DNA from: Planktothrix sp. PCC 11201
Lineage (GTDB): Bacteria > Cyanobacteriota > Cyanobacteriia > Cyanobacteriales > Microcoleaceae
Direction: 5' to 3'
Assembly: GCF_900009135.1 (NCBI RefSeq)
Contig: NZ_LT797710.1
Location: forward strand, 45,806-109,805
DNA length: 64,000 nt
The notes under the pieces were generated by a model. That model was not told where the DNA came from and searched no databases. It was given only the letters and a program-made list of their open reading frames with translations. Both the position numbers and the translations under genes were made by a program. This document shows, one piece after another, positions 27,777-36,632 of the stretch (the first letter of the stretch is position 1; each line of letters opens with the position of its first letter).

Positions 27777-28871
27777 CTAAGTAACAATCAACCCGTTGGA
27801 ACGGCGAATTAACTGTACTTTACTAGAAGCAATCTGCCCTAACCGTTTCCAATTAGCATCGCTGACAGATACTTGTCTTTCGGTGTCTCCTGACACATAA
27901 CCAACACCCTTGGGACATTTCACTAAGTCCCCCTTGCGAAATCCATGACGAGTTGTAGAACCTCCATACTTACGACGCACTCCGCCTTTTGCCGGGAGCA
28001 TTAAGTGAAGTTGACGACGAGAAAAAGGCGGTCGGCGAATCACTCGGAATTGGGTAGTGGTAATCACAACATCACCAAACCAATTAGCACCATCAGTTTT
28101 GGCTGTATGATATGGGCGATACTCAACAAAAGCTGTTGCTGCAATCGCTACACCATCAACTGCATGAGTGTTGAACTTAGCCTTAGATTTGTCTACTTTG
28201 TTCTTGGTTAGCCCTAAGTATTTACGAGTTGATGCGGTTTGATAACCTTCAATCTTAACTACAGGTGCTAACTTTTCTAGTTGGCTTAACATCCATTTTT
28301 GTCCAACCATAACAGGTGAAAAACCTTTACCAGATTTCGCTTGTTTACGTCCACTGGTTAAGTCAACATCGGCTTTGATATACTCGTATCTAATTTCTGC
28401 AACTGGGTAAATTTTGCATAATTCGGAAACTATTCTCAATTCTAATTGGCGATTAGCGCGAATTGAGGGAGCAAGTTTACCTTGGCGACGATTATTAAAG
28501 CGTTTTTGGCGATGGTTGCGTTTTGAGAACTCAACCTTCCGGTTGATTCTTCTTCCTCTACGACTTCGGCGCATTAATCGTCTTATATCCATGCGCTCAC
28601 GGACTGTCTGAAAAGGTAAAATTAGATGAGCCGTATAAAGTGTAAATTTAGCTGACTGAACACCAATCCCAGAGAATTTCTTGCCAGGATCAATCCCAAT
28701 CACAATATTTTGGGTTGTGTACCCACTGGGCTCAACTGTTAGTTGAACATAAAATTGCCCACCATCTGACCAGTGCTTAACTGCTTTTCCCGACTCAATC
28801 CACTTCCTCGCTCTTGCTGGTGTGGTTGGCATCAACGGCTTGTTGTTTTGATCAATTACTGGGATTCGCAT
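27777..28871 (-). CDS. isrB: IsrB, RuvC-type RNA-guided nickase (HNH-less IscB relative)
   Basis: A 364-residue protein with the domain order of IsrB: PLMP domain (residues 1-35, with PLMPTTPARARKWIESGKA); RuvC-I with D61 in IVIGIDPGKKFSGIGV; arginine-rich bridge helix (95-112, DIRRLMRRSRRGRRINRK); RuvC-II with E163 in EIRYEYIKADVD; then only about 70 residues, with no HNH domain, before RuvC-III with H236 and D239 in FNTHAVDGVAIAA; then a basic C-terminal region (275-364) including GFRKGDLVKCPKG. All catalytic residues are present. IsrB proteins nick the non-target DNA strand under guidance of an omega-RNA encoded upstream. The ATG at 28871 is preferred; a TTG at 28886 adds five residues. 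It is encoded inside the carboxysome operon. Confidence 0.9.
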   Translation of the reverse strand: MRIPVIDQNNKPLMPTTPARARKWIESGKAVKHWSDGGQFYVQLTVEPSGYTTQNIVIGIDPGKKFSGIGVQSAKFTLYTAHLILPFQTVRERMDIRRLMRRSRRGRRINRKVEFSKRNHRQKRFNNRRQGKLAPSIRANRQLELRIVSELCKIYPVAEIRYEYIKADVDLTSGRKQAKSGKGFSPVMVGQKWMLSQLEKLAPVVKIEGYQTASTRKYLGLTKNKVDKSKAKFNTHAVDGVAIAATAFVEYRPYHTAKTDGANWFGDVVITTTQFRVIRRPPFSRRQLHLMLPAKGGVRRKYGGSTTRHGFRKGDLVKCPKGVGYVSGDTERQVSVSDANWKRLGQIASSKVQLIRRSNGLIVT

Positions 28872-29095
28872 TTTGGTATAACCCAATTTCTTGTTTTAGT
28901 CTCTTTGCTCAACTCAATTAAGATGTCTTGGCTTTACCCAACACCTGAACCAATCAGGTTTAGATTTTGTCCGAACTAGAGAAGTATTCGGAAGTCTGTA
29001 CCCAATTGAGTCTCAATCAGCTATTCACTTCTTGCGTTGCCTAAATTGGTTTAAGCAATCCCCGCACTTTTAGGGCGGGGTTAGTGAACTTTACT
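28872..29095 (-). ncRNA. Candidate omega-RNA of the IsrB element
   Basis: This segment directly precedes isrB, where omega-RNAs of IscB and IsrB are encoded, and it is unusually structured. On the minus strand an outer stem ttcact (29088-29083) / agtgaa (29029-29024) encloses two hairpins: ccccgc/gcgggg (29080-29060) and ttgcttaaa/tttaggcaa (29058-29036). Then come tccgaa/ttcgga (28992-28970) and acctga/tcaggt (28959-28943), and ctcaatt can pair over a distance with aattgag. No open frame covers it. The 5' boundary and the guide, expected just upstream of the first stem, are inferred. Confidence 0.7.
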
Positions 29096-29128
29096 CGAAC
29101 CTCTAGCGTTGCAACAGGAAACTTGATG

Positions 29129-31069
29129 TTAGGGACGTTGGATAATTTCCTCCAGTACCCGACGCTTGGCTTTGGAGTCAATCCCGATTAATCGGACATA
29201 TTCCCCACGATGTTCGTTCAAGCAACCGTCTAAAGCGGCCATCACTTCGGAGATATTGTTAGATTGAATCGGAGCACAACTGTTCCAAGATCCGGTACGG
29301 AAGCGACGAGCATCCGCGTGTTCTGTGCCAATTTTGTAGCCTTTGGCTAACAGACCCCGAACGTGATCCGCAACGCCATTATCCAGTTTGCCACTGCTGA
29401 CGGTTGCTGTACTGGGACGACTGGCGGAAGCCGGAGCCGAAACCGTTGGCGCTACTTTGCCATCGGGACGCTGAATAATTTCTTCCAGGACACGGCGTTT
29501 GTTTTTGGGATCAATTCCAATTAAACGCACATATTCCCCCTGATGCTCACTGGCGATCGCATCTAATTTAGAAAGAATGTCTGCTACTCCTGAGCCGGAG
29601 AGACTAGGGCCACTGCGCCAAGATCCGGTACGGAAGCGACGAACATCGGCGTGTTCTGTGCCAATTTTGTAGCCTTTGGCCAACAGATCGCCAATTTGTC
29701 CCCCGAGACTAGAACTGGCAACACTGGCCGAACCCGCAGGAGCCGCCACCGAAGCACTGACCTTAGCCGTGCCAGCTTTAGGAGCTACTGCACCATCGGG
29801 ACGTTGAATAATTTCTTCTAGGACACGGCGTTTGTTTTTGGGGTCAATCCCAATTAAACGCACATATTCCCCCTGATGCTCACTGGCGATCGCATCTAAT
29901 TTAGAAAGAATGTCTGCTGCTCCTGAGCCAGAGATGCTGGGGCCACTGCGCCAAGATCCGGTACGGAAGCGACGGGTATCTGCATATTCCGTCCCAATTT
30001 TGTAGCCTTTGGCTAACAGATCGCCAATTTGTCCCCCGAGATCGGAACTGGCAACACTGGCCGAACCCCCAGGAGCCGCCACGGAAACACTACCTTTTCC
30101 ATTACTGGATTTTGGAGCTACGGCGCCGTCGGGACGTTGAATAATTTCTTCTAGGACACGACGTTTGTTTTTGGAGTCAATGCCCAACAGACGGACATAT
30201 TCTCCGCCATGATCTCTGAGGCAAGCTTCTAAGGCTGCCACGACTTCCCCTGTGGTTTTGGCCGTGATCGGAGCGCCACTGCGCCAAGATCCGGTGCGGA
30301 AGCGACGGGTATCGGCGTGTTCGGTGCCAATTTTGTAACCCTTGGCTAACAGATCCCCGATTTGCTGTACGATTTCAGCCGCTAAATTGGAACTTCCGGT
30401 ATAGGCATAGGAGCGATCGCGACCACTGCCATTACCGACTCCCCCCGATTCATTACGAATCGGGTTAATACAAGAGGAGTTTTCAGAACACTGATAACCC
30501 GCTTTTAGGGATTGGTTGACCCCGATGACGTGGGTAGCAAAGCTCAGATCCGCATCTGTGACATTAGGTAAGCGATCGGCCTGTTGTTGGTTAGTGATAA
30601 TCGAACCGGAGGGAACATATTTTCCCGGGGGAATTTCCACGTCTTCGATTAAAACGTGCATCATGATAATGCAACCATTCCCGACTCTGGAATTGAACAC
30701 CGTAGAGCGGAATCCGATAAAACAATTATCTCCCACATAGGCTGGGCCATGGATTAAAGCCATGTGGGTAATAGAGGAATTCTTACCTATCCATACGGAG
30801 TAGGACTGACCATCGTCCCCTTTAACGCGACCTTCTTCTAAGCCGTGAATGACTACCCCATCTTGGATATTGCTATTTTCCCCGATGGCGAAGGGTGCTC
30901 CTTCATCGGCTCGAATAGAAGTACCCGGGGCGACTAATACATGAGCACCAATCCGAACGTCACCAATAATATTAGAAAAAGAATGTACATAAGCCGTTGG
31001 GTCGATTTTCGGCTCTGCCAAGTTCTTCGACCAAGGGGTTGGAGGAGCCGCTAGGCCACGAACTGCCAT
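29129..31069 (-). CDS. ccmM: Carboxysome assembly protein CcmM with four RuBisCO small-subunit-like domains
   Basis: A 646-residue scaffold. Residues 1-~205 are a gamma-carbonic anhydrase domain with Zn ligands at H75, H102 and H107, and the pair C194/C200 that forms the activating disulfide in the Thermosynechococcus protein; all five numbers coincide. Four small-subunit-like domains follow at ~228-312, 343-424, 457-534 and 564-646, each with [11 protein letters not shown] and [10 protein letters not shown], joined by Ala/Ser/Pro-rich linkers. They bind RuBisCO and condense it. The carbonic anhydrase is probably active. No in-frame ATG, GTG or TTG occurs between about residue 177 and the first small-subunit-like domain, so the usual internal start for the short form is not evident. 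Confidence 0.95.
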   Translation of the reverse strand: MAVRGLAAPPTPWSKNLAEPKIDPTAYVHSFSNIIGDVRIGAHVLVAPGTSIRADEGAPFAIGENSNIQDGVVIHGLEEGRVKGDDGQSYSVWIGKNSSITHMALIHGPAYVGDNCFIGFRSTVFNSRVGNGCIIMMHVLIEDVEIPPGKYVPSGSIITNQQQADRLPNVTDADLSFATHVIGVNQSLKAGYQCSENSSCINPIRNESGGVGNGSGRDRSYAYTGSSNLAAEIVQQIGDLLAKGYKIGTEHADTRRFRTGSWRSGAPITAKTTGEVVAALEACLRDHGGEYVRLLGIDSKNKRRVLEEIIQRPDGAVAPKSSNGKGSVSVAAPGGSASVASSDLGGQIGDLLAKGYKIGTEYADTRRFRTGSWRSGPSISGSGAADILSKLDAIASEHQGEYVRLIGIDPKNKRRVLEEIIQRPDGAVAPKAGTAKVSASVAAPAGSASVASSSLGGQIGDLLAKGYKIGTEHADVRRFRTGSWRSGPSLSGSGVADILSKLDAIASEHQGEYVRLIGIDPKNKRRVLEEIIQRPDGKVAPTVSAPASASRPSTATVSSGKLDNGVADHVRGLLAKGYKIGTEHADARRFRTGSWNSCAPIQSNNISEVMAALDGCLNEHRGEYVRLIGIDSKAKRRVLEEIIQRP

Positions 31070-31322
31070 ATTTTAATTTCTCCTAACCGAATAGTTGTTT
31101 GTTAGTTTGTTTTCAGTTGTTCGTTATTGCACTGGAGCAAAAGGGATGATTAAGAAGTTGATCCCGTTAAACATTAAGAAGTTCTGAAGTTTTTAATTTC
31201 GGGTGCGGAATTTCAACTTTTTTTCAAAATTTGATTTATCCTATAAATAACACCTTTCCTAACTTTTTCCCTCTTAAAAATTTAAAGTCTTTCGCTTCTC
31301 AATAACTCCCACTTTTTTCCTG

Positions 31323-31625
31323 TTAATAATGATCTTTTTTGCTGTAAATCGTTCGATTTTCCACATTAATGGTGTCGATGATTGCAACAACCGCCGCATC
31401 ACTGGGTCGTTTTTCACTCCCTTCAACATGGCGAGCCGCACTGCCTCGACTCACGAGTACCCATTCACCGATTCCGGCTCCCACCACATCAATCGCCACC
31501 TCATACTCGTTGGAGAGATCCTCTCCATGTTCATCAACAAATCGTAAAAGTAGAAACTTGGAACCCCTTAAACTAGGTTCTTTCTGATTGCCCACAACCG
31601 TGCCAATCACTTTGGCAATTTGCAT
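31323..31625 (-). CDS. ccmL: Carboxysome vertex protein CcmL
   Basis: A 100-residue EutN/CcmL family protein: MQIAKVIGTVVGNQKEPSLR at the start and GAGIGEWVLVSRGSAAR in the middle are the family's core. Five copies form the pentamers that close the vertices of the icosahedral shell. The usual C-terminal segment with AAVVAIIDTINVENR is complete. It lies in the carboxysome operon between ccmK1 and ccmM; about 250 bases separate it from ccmM, with no gene in the gap. Confidence 0.95.
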   Translation of the reverse strand: MQIAKVIGTVVGNQKEPSLRGSKFLLLRFVDEHGEDLSNEYEVAIDVVGAGIGEWVLVSRGSAARHVEGSEKRPSDAAVVAIIDTINVENRTIYSKKDHY

Positions 31626-31714
31626 AATGAGTCTGAGGAAGAATAAATGGGAATTTGGAGCGATTCATCACAGGATTTAGGGTCAATTTACCGATTTTTA
31701 AAATCCTCTGGACA

Positions 31715-32056
31715 TTAGGGACGGTTTAAAGGACGAATCCCACTGAGGCTTTCGCGGAATTGTTCCACTGCTTCGGTATAGCGGATGGGTAAAACATATT
31801 CTAAGTTTTCGTGGGGACGAGCGATAATATGAGTGGATAACACTTCTCCACCCTTAACTCGTTTAATCGATTCTACCCCGGCGGATACGGATGCTTGCAC
31901 TTCGGAGACATCCCCGCGCACAATCACGGTGACCCGGGCGCTGCCAATTTTTTCGTAACCCACTAAGGTGACACGGGCGGCTTTTACCATTGAGTCCGCC
32001 GCTTCCACAACGGCAGGAAAGCCTAAGGTCTCGATCATGCCAACTGCAATCGCCAT
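31715..32056 (-). CDS. ccmK1: Carboxysome shell hexamer protein CcmK1
   Basis: A 113-residue single BMC-domain protein, [20 protein letters not shown], with the pore-loop KIGSARV region near residue 37 and the C-terminal helix. It is almost identical to the upstream CcmK over the first ~95 residues but carries ten more residues at the C-terminus ([12 protein letters not shown]), the usual difference between CcmK1 and CcmK2. Hexamers form the facets of the shell. The gap to ccmK2 is about 160 bases. Confidence 0.92.
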   Translation of the reverse strand: MAIAVGMIETLGFPAVVEAADSMVKAARVTLVGYEKIGSARVTVIVRGDVSEVQASVSAGVESIKRVKGGEVLSTHIIARPHENLEYVLPIRYTEAVEQFRESLSGIRPLNRP

Positions 32057-32217
32057 TAAATTTGACTCCTAAAATCAATCAAAACAGTCAGGGAATAATA
32101 CAGAATTTCTCCATAAAATGGGAATAATTCTGATTTCAATTGAAATTGACCTGGGGTTGTGAAATTACTTTTTAGAACTTCTACGCGAGTCAATTCAACG
32201 TTGGATTTTTTGAGTCC

Positions 32218-32529
32218 CTAGTAAGAACGGAACTGCTCGACTGCATCGGTATAGCGAATCGGCAGAACATATTCTAGGTTCTCATGGGGACGAGCAATAA
32301 TGTGGGTGGAAGTCACCTGACCGCCATTCACTCGTTTGATGGATTCGACTCCGGCTGCTACGGAGGCTTGCACTTCGGAGACATCCCCACGCACAATCAC
32401 GGTGACTCGGCCACTGCCAATTTTCTCATATCCCACCAAGGTAACCCGGGCGGCCTTTACCATGGCGTCTGCTGCTTCTACAACAGCAGGAAAGCCTAAA
32501 GTTTCAATCATTCCCACAGCAATTGACAT
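32218..32529 (-). CDS. ccmK2: Carboxysome shell hexamer protein CcmK2
   Basis: A 103-residue BMC-domain protein, [20 protein letters not shown], with pore loop KIGSGRV and C-terminus [10 protein letters not shown]. It is the first gene of the carboxysome operon and the major shell hexamer in other beta-cyanobacteria. Its short C-terminus and first position identify it as CcmK2. The promoter must lie in the divergent region to the right. Confidence 0.93.
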   Translation of the reverse strand: MSIAVGMIETLGFPAVVEAADAMVKAARVTLVGYEKIGSGRVTVIVRGDVSEVQASVAAGVESIKRVNGGQVTSTHIIARPHENLEYVLPIRYTDAVEQFRSY

Positions 32530-33088
32530 GGTTTAACTCCTAATTGGTGAACAAAACAAACTACACTGTATTTTTAAGCAATAAGCGACTTTCCAACAGA
32601 TTTAACCGTCAGATTTCGGGCTACACTCAGATGTTGCAGTTCCCCTTTAAGTCTAATTTTAGGGCTTATTGATCCCTAGATTTGGCAATAGTTATATTTT
32701 CCTATTGCTTACTTTCCGACCCTTGAGGATGGAAACCGAGATCAGCAGATTACCTACAATTTCAATTTACAGAAATAGTAACGAACCTCCCTCTCTAAGA
32801 ATAGGAGAAGGGTGACACTCTTGACAATATTAATCTGGATTATATTTTCTCATTTTTAATATTATTTTTGTTGATAATGAATTTTGATTAAGTTTTGTTA
32901 AGTTTTTAAGAATTATAGCCGTGCCAATAAAACCATAGCTCTAATTAAAAGATTTTTTACCCTTATAGCTCTACAAGCTAGTATAATAGCCCGCCAATTC
33001 CGGCTACAAGTCAACCCAAAGACCTATGAATCCAAAATCTTGGTATAGTAAGCTGAGAATTCCTAAGAATTTTCTAATTTTAAGTTAA
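32530..33088. other. Divergent regulatory region, ccm operon / ndhF4 cluster
   Basis: These 559 bases separate the two halves of the CO2-concentrating island and must hold the promoters of both. I see no open frame. The segment 32840-32950 is very AT-rich with runs such as gttttgttaagtttttaag. No clear LysR-type (CcmR/CmpR) binding site could be recognised by eye. Confidence 0.5.
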
Positions 33089-34960
33089 ATGACAGATTTT
33101 CTCCTCCACACCAGTTGGTGGATACCTTTTTATGGCTTAATTGGGGCAATCTTGACCTTGCCTTGGTCAATGGGATTGGTGCGACGCACCGGGCCCAGAC
33201 CCGCCGCCTACTTTAATTTGTTAATGACGGTTTTAGCCCTTGTCCATGGTTCGGTGATTTTCCGCACTACCTGGGATGAACCCATTCAGCAAATCCTTTT
33301 CCATTGGGTACACACCAACAATTTAGACCTGTCCTTTGCCTTGGAAATCTCCCCGGTGAGTTTGGGGGCCATGGAATTAATTACGGGTTTGAGTTTAATT
33401 GCTCAATGCTACGCCCTGGGATACATGGAAAAGGACTGGGCTCTGGCTCGGTTTTTTGGCCTGATGGGCTTCTTTGAGGCGGCCATTAGTGGGTTAGCCT
33501 TGAGTGATTCCTTGTTACTGAGTTATATCCTCCTAGAATTATTAACCCTCTCTACCTATCTACTGGTGGGCTTCTGGTATGCCCAACCCCTGGTGGTGAC
33601 GGCGGCTCGGGATGCGTTTTTAACCAAACGGGTCGGAGATGTCTTGTTGTTAATGGGGGTGGTGTACCTCTCCACCCTGGCCGGAAGTTTGAGCTTTTCC
33701 GATTTGGAAGGATGGGCAGAAACCGCCACCTTAATGCCCCTCCAGGCGACCTTACTGGGTTTGGCCTTAATTTCTGGCCCGATTGGAAAATGTGCTCAAT
33801 TTCCCTTAAATCTCTGGTTAGATGAGGCGATGGAAGGCCCTAACCCAGCCTCGATTATGCGAAATTCGGTGGTGGTGGCCAGTGGAGCCTATGTCTTAAT
33901 TAAACTCCAACCGGTTTTGGCCCTATCCCCGATTGCTTCCACAACCTTAGTGGTTTTAGGGACAATTACCGCCATTGGTGCTTCTCTGGTTTCTATTGCT
34001 CAAATTGATCTCAAACGGGCTTTATCCCATTCCACCAGTGCCTATTTAGGGTTGGTGTTTATTGCGGTAGGAGAAAGTCATGTTGATATTGCCCTACTAT
34101 TGCTGTTCACCCATGCGATCGCCAAAGCCTTAATTTTCATGAGTGCGGGTTCGGTAATTCTAACCACCAATACTCAAGATTTAACCGAGATGGGGGGGTT
34201 ATGGTCAAAAATGCCCGCCACAACCATCGCTTTTATTGTGGGTGCAGGGGGTTTAGTGGCGTTAATGCCCTTGGGAACCTTTTGGACGATGCGCCGTTGG
34301 GTCGATGGATTTTGGACAATTCCTCTGTGGTTAATTTTGGTCTTGCTGCTGGTTAATTGTTTAACGGCTTTAAGTTTAACCCGGGTTTTCGGATTGGTTT
34401 TTGCCGGAAAACCCCAACAAAAAACCCGGCGAGCACCAGAAGTTCCATGGCCGATGGCTTTACCGATGGTTGCCATGATTATTTTGACTTTATTAGTGCC
34501 AATAATGTTACAACAATGGCAATTATTGCTCAGTTGGACTGCGCCTTTGGTGGAAGTTCCCGCTACTGGGTTGGCTGAGATTTTGCGTCAAGCTACGGTG
34601 CCTTTACTGGTGATTTCGGGTTTAGTTGGAGTGGCAATTGGAGGCGGGATTTATTTATTTGGAATGGGTTCTAAGCCTTACAAATTACCCTGGAAAGGAT
34701 TGCAAGATTTATTCGCTTACGATTTTTATATTGATCGAATTTACGATCTAACGGTGGTTTTGTTTGTGAATCGAATTTCTGCTTTTAGTGCTTGGATTGA
34801 TCGCTATATTATCGATGGCATTGTTAATGTTTTTGGTTTAGCCACTTTATTTAGTGGAGAAGGCTTAAAATACAGTATTTCTGGACAATCTCAATTTTAT
34901 CTCCTAACTATTGCTTTAGGAGTAGGAGTATTGCTGGGATTAATGTTGTGGCAATTCTAA
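33089..34960 (+). CDS. ndhF4: NDH-1 subunit NdhF4-like (CO2-uptake type)
   Basis: A 623-residue, highly hydrophobic subunit of the NuoL/NdhF class with about 15 membrane segments. KRALSHSTSAYLGLVFIAVG and GPIGKCAQFPLNLWLDEAM are conserved antiporter-like motifs with the lysines of the proton path. It sits directly before an NdhD gene and a CO2-hydration gene, the arrangement of the specialised NDH-1MS complexes that convert CO2 to bicarbonate at the thylakoid. The number 4 (constitutive form) is inferred from the neighbouring cupB-like gene and from the lack of cupS; the inducible NdhF3 type cannot be excluded. Confidence 0.8.
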   Translation: MTDFLLHTSWWIPFYGLIGAILTLPWSMGLVRRTGPRPAAYFNLLMTVLALVHGSVIFRTTWDEPIQQILFHWVHTNNLDLSFALEISPVSLGAMELITGLSLIAQCYALGYMEKDWALARFFGLMGFFEAAISGLALSDSLLLSYILLELLTLSTYLLVGFWYAQPLVVTAARDAFLTKRVGDVLLLMGVVYLSTLAGSLSFSDLEGWAETATLMPLQATLLGLALISGPIGKCAQFPLNLWLDEAMEGPNPASIMRNSVVVASGAYVLIKLQPVLALSPIASTTLVVLGTITAIGASLVSIAQIDLKRALSHSTSAYLGLVFIAVGESHVDIALLLLFTHAIAKALIFMSAGSVILTTNTQDLTEMGGLWSKMPATTIAFIVGAGGLVALMPLGTFWTMRRWVDGFWTIPLWLILVLLLVNCLTALSLTRVFGLVFAGKPQQKTRRAPEVPWPMALPMVAMIILTLLVPIMLQQWQLLLSWTAPLVEVPATGLAEILRQATVPLLVISGLVGVAIGGGIYLFGMGSKPYKLPWKGLQDLFAYDFYIDRIYDLTVVLFVNRISAFSAWIDRYIIDGIVNVFGLATLFSGEGLKYSISGQSQFYLLTIALGVGVLLGLMLWQF

Positions 34961-34967
34961 CTGTAGT

Positions 34968-34983
34968 AAGCCCTTTAGGGCTT
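34968..34983. repeat. Short palindrome aagccctttagggctt
   Basis: A perfect 16-base palindrome followed by tattttctt, seven bases after the ndhF4 stop. It is a common kind of small cyanobacterial repeat and could form a weak terminator or an RNA stabiliser between ndhF4 and ndhD4. Confidence 0.5.
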
Positions 34984-35035
34984 TATTTTCTTAATCTACG
35001 GAAATTAACTATCAACTATCAACACCAATTTATTT

Positions 35036-36538
35036 ATGCTTAGTGTATTAATTTGGCTTCCTTTATTTGGTGCGGCTATTATTGCCTTTTGGCCGAATTT
35101 ATCGGGTAAAACGGCTCGTCAATTGTCCTTGGTCATCACGGTTGGATTATTTTTATGGTCATTGGTTTTAGCAGGATTATTTGATCCGGGGAATCCTTCC
35201 TTACAATTTAAAGAATTTATTCCTTGGATTAAACCCTTGGGGTTAAATTATACTTTAGGGGTTGATGGTTTATCCTTACCTTTAGTGATTTTAAATGGGT
35301 TATTAATTACCATTGCGATCGCTATTACGGATTTATTTATCAGTCGTCATCAACTCTATTACGCCTCAATCTTATTGATTTCGGCAGGAATTTCAGGAAC
35401 ATTTTTATCCCAAAATTTATTATTGTTTCTGCTATTTTATGAAGTTGAACTCATCCCTTTATATCTGTTAATTGCGATTTGGGGAGGTAAACGCAAAGGC
35501 TATGCAGCCACTAAATTTCTCCTGTATACAGCCGTTTCGGGATTTCTCATTTTAGCTTCTTTTTTAGGCATTGTTTGGCTGACCCATACCCTAGATTTTG
35601 ATTTAGATACTATTAGTGCTACGGCGTTAGGAGTCTCATCTTTACCCCTAAACACCCAACTGATTTTATTAGGCGGTCTGTTAATTGGATTTGGGATTAA
35701 AATTCCCCTGTTTCCCTTCCATACCTGGCTACCGGATGCCCACGTTGAAGCCTCAACCCCCGTTTCTGTGCTGTTGGCCGGGGTATTATTAAAGTTAGGA
35801 ACCTATGGGTTATTACGGTTTGGAGTCGGCCTATTTCCTGATGCTTGGTCAGTAATTGCTCCCTGGGTGGCCAGTTGGGCTGTAGTTAGTGTTTTATATG
35901 GAGCTTTTTGTGCCATTTCTCAGAAAGATATGAAGAAAATGGTCGCCTATAGTTCTATTGCTCACATGGGCTATATTTTATTAGCCTTTGCTGCTGCTAA
36001 CTCCACCAGTTTATTAGGGGCTGTGATGCAAATGGTGAGTCATGGTTTAATCTCGGGATTAATGTTTTTAACCGTTGGCGTTGTATACCGAAAAGCGGGG
36101 AGTCGAGATTTAGATATTATTCAAGGGTTACTTAACCCAGAACGCGGTTTACCCCTAATTGGAACTATTATGATTATGGCGGTAATGGCGAGTGCGGGTA
36201 TACCTGGTTTAGTGGGATTTGTGGCAGAATTTATCATCTTTCGGGGCAGTATGGAAGTCTTCCCCGTACAAACTTTATTGTGCATGATTGGAACCGGATT
36301 AACTTCTGTTTATTTCCTGATTATGATTAATAAAGCTTTCTTTGGTCGCCTTTCGGAATATGTGGTGAATTTGCCTTCTGTACAATGGAGCGATCGGATT
36401 CCGGCAATAATTTTAGCCTTAATTATTGTGATTTTAGGAATTCAGCCTAACTTACTGGTGAGATTAAGTGATGCTTCTACAACGGCTTTAGCCCATACTC
36501 AACCCTTATTTGCTCACCATCTCGCAGAAAAAGTTTAA
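35036..36538 (+). CDS. ndhD4: NDH-1 subunit NdhD4-like (CO2-uptake type)
   Basis: A 500-residue NuoM/NdhD class antiporter-like subunit with 13-14 membrane segments. LFLLFYEVELIPLYLLIAIWG holds the conserved glutamate, and KMVAYSSIAHMGYILLAFAA the conserved lysine region. KIPLFPFHTWLPDAHVEAST is the family signature. It stands 75 bases after ndhF4 and about 95 bases before the CO2-hydration gene, so the three probably form one transcript. The paralogue number depends on the cluster partners, as for ndhF4. Confidence 0.82.
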   Translation: MLSVLIWLPLFGAAIIAFWPNLSGKTARQLSLVITVGLFLWSLVLAGLFDPGNPSLQFKEFIPWIKPLGLNYTLGVDGLSLPLVILNGLLITIAIAITDLFISRHQLYYASILLISAGISGTFLSQNLLLFLLFYEVELIPLYLLIAIWGGKRKGYAATKFLLYTAVSGFLILASFLGIVWLTHTLDFDLDTISATALGVSSLPLNTQLILLGGLLIGFGIKIPLFPFHTWLPDAHVEASTPVSVLLAGVLLKLGTYGLLRFGVGLFPDAWSVIAPWVASWAVVSVLYGAFCAISQKDMKKMVAYSSIAHMGYILLAFAAANSTSLLGAVMQMVSHGLISGLMFLTVGVVYRKAGSRDLDIIQGLLNPERGLPLIGTIMIMAVMASAGIPGLVGFVAEFIIFRGSMEVFPVQTLLCMIGTGLTSVYFLIMINKAFFGRLSEYVVNLPSVQWSDRIPAIILALIIVILGIQPNLLVRLSDASTTALAHTQPLFAHHLAEKV

Positions 36539-36632
36539 TTTTTTGATAGAGTGGGTTTAAATAATTGAGCAGAAAATCAAACCCACTTTATCACTTTTCC
36601 AAAGATAAATTTTAATTAAACCTTTAAACAAA

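Larger units (their letters stand above)
27725..29090 (-). mobile_element. IsrB element (IS200/IS605-like, no transposase)
   Basis: A unit of about 1.37 kb lies between ccmM and ccmN, which are adjacent in other beta-cyanobacteria. From left to right on its own (minus) strand it has a structured ~220-base leader that fits an omega-RNA, the isrB gene and an imperfect-ends hairpin typical of IS200/IS605 right ends. There is no TnpA gene, so movement would depend on a transposase in trans. Subterminal hairpins and no long inverted repeats agree with the IS200/IS605 type. The exact ends are estimated from the hairpins; an empty site from a related strain would fix them. Confidence 0.75.

Noticed and set aside
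27716-27787. N-terminal extension of CcmN
   Set aside because: The extra codons lie in the right-end hairpin region of the IsrB element and are absent from the typical CcmN start MKISPP.
27777-28871. TnpB or full IscB
   Set aside because: The PLMP domain and bridge helix are not those of TnpB, and there is no HNH insertion between RuvC-II and RuvC-III as IscB would have. IsrB fits best.
32840-32950. Possible replication origin or A-T tract element
   Set aside because: AT-rich but without DnaA-box clusters or iterons; it is better explained as a divergent promoter region.
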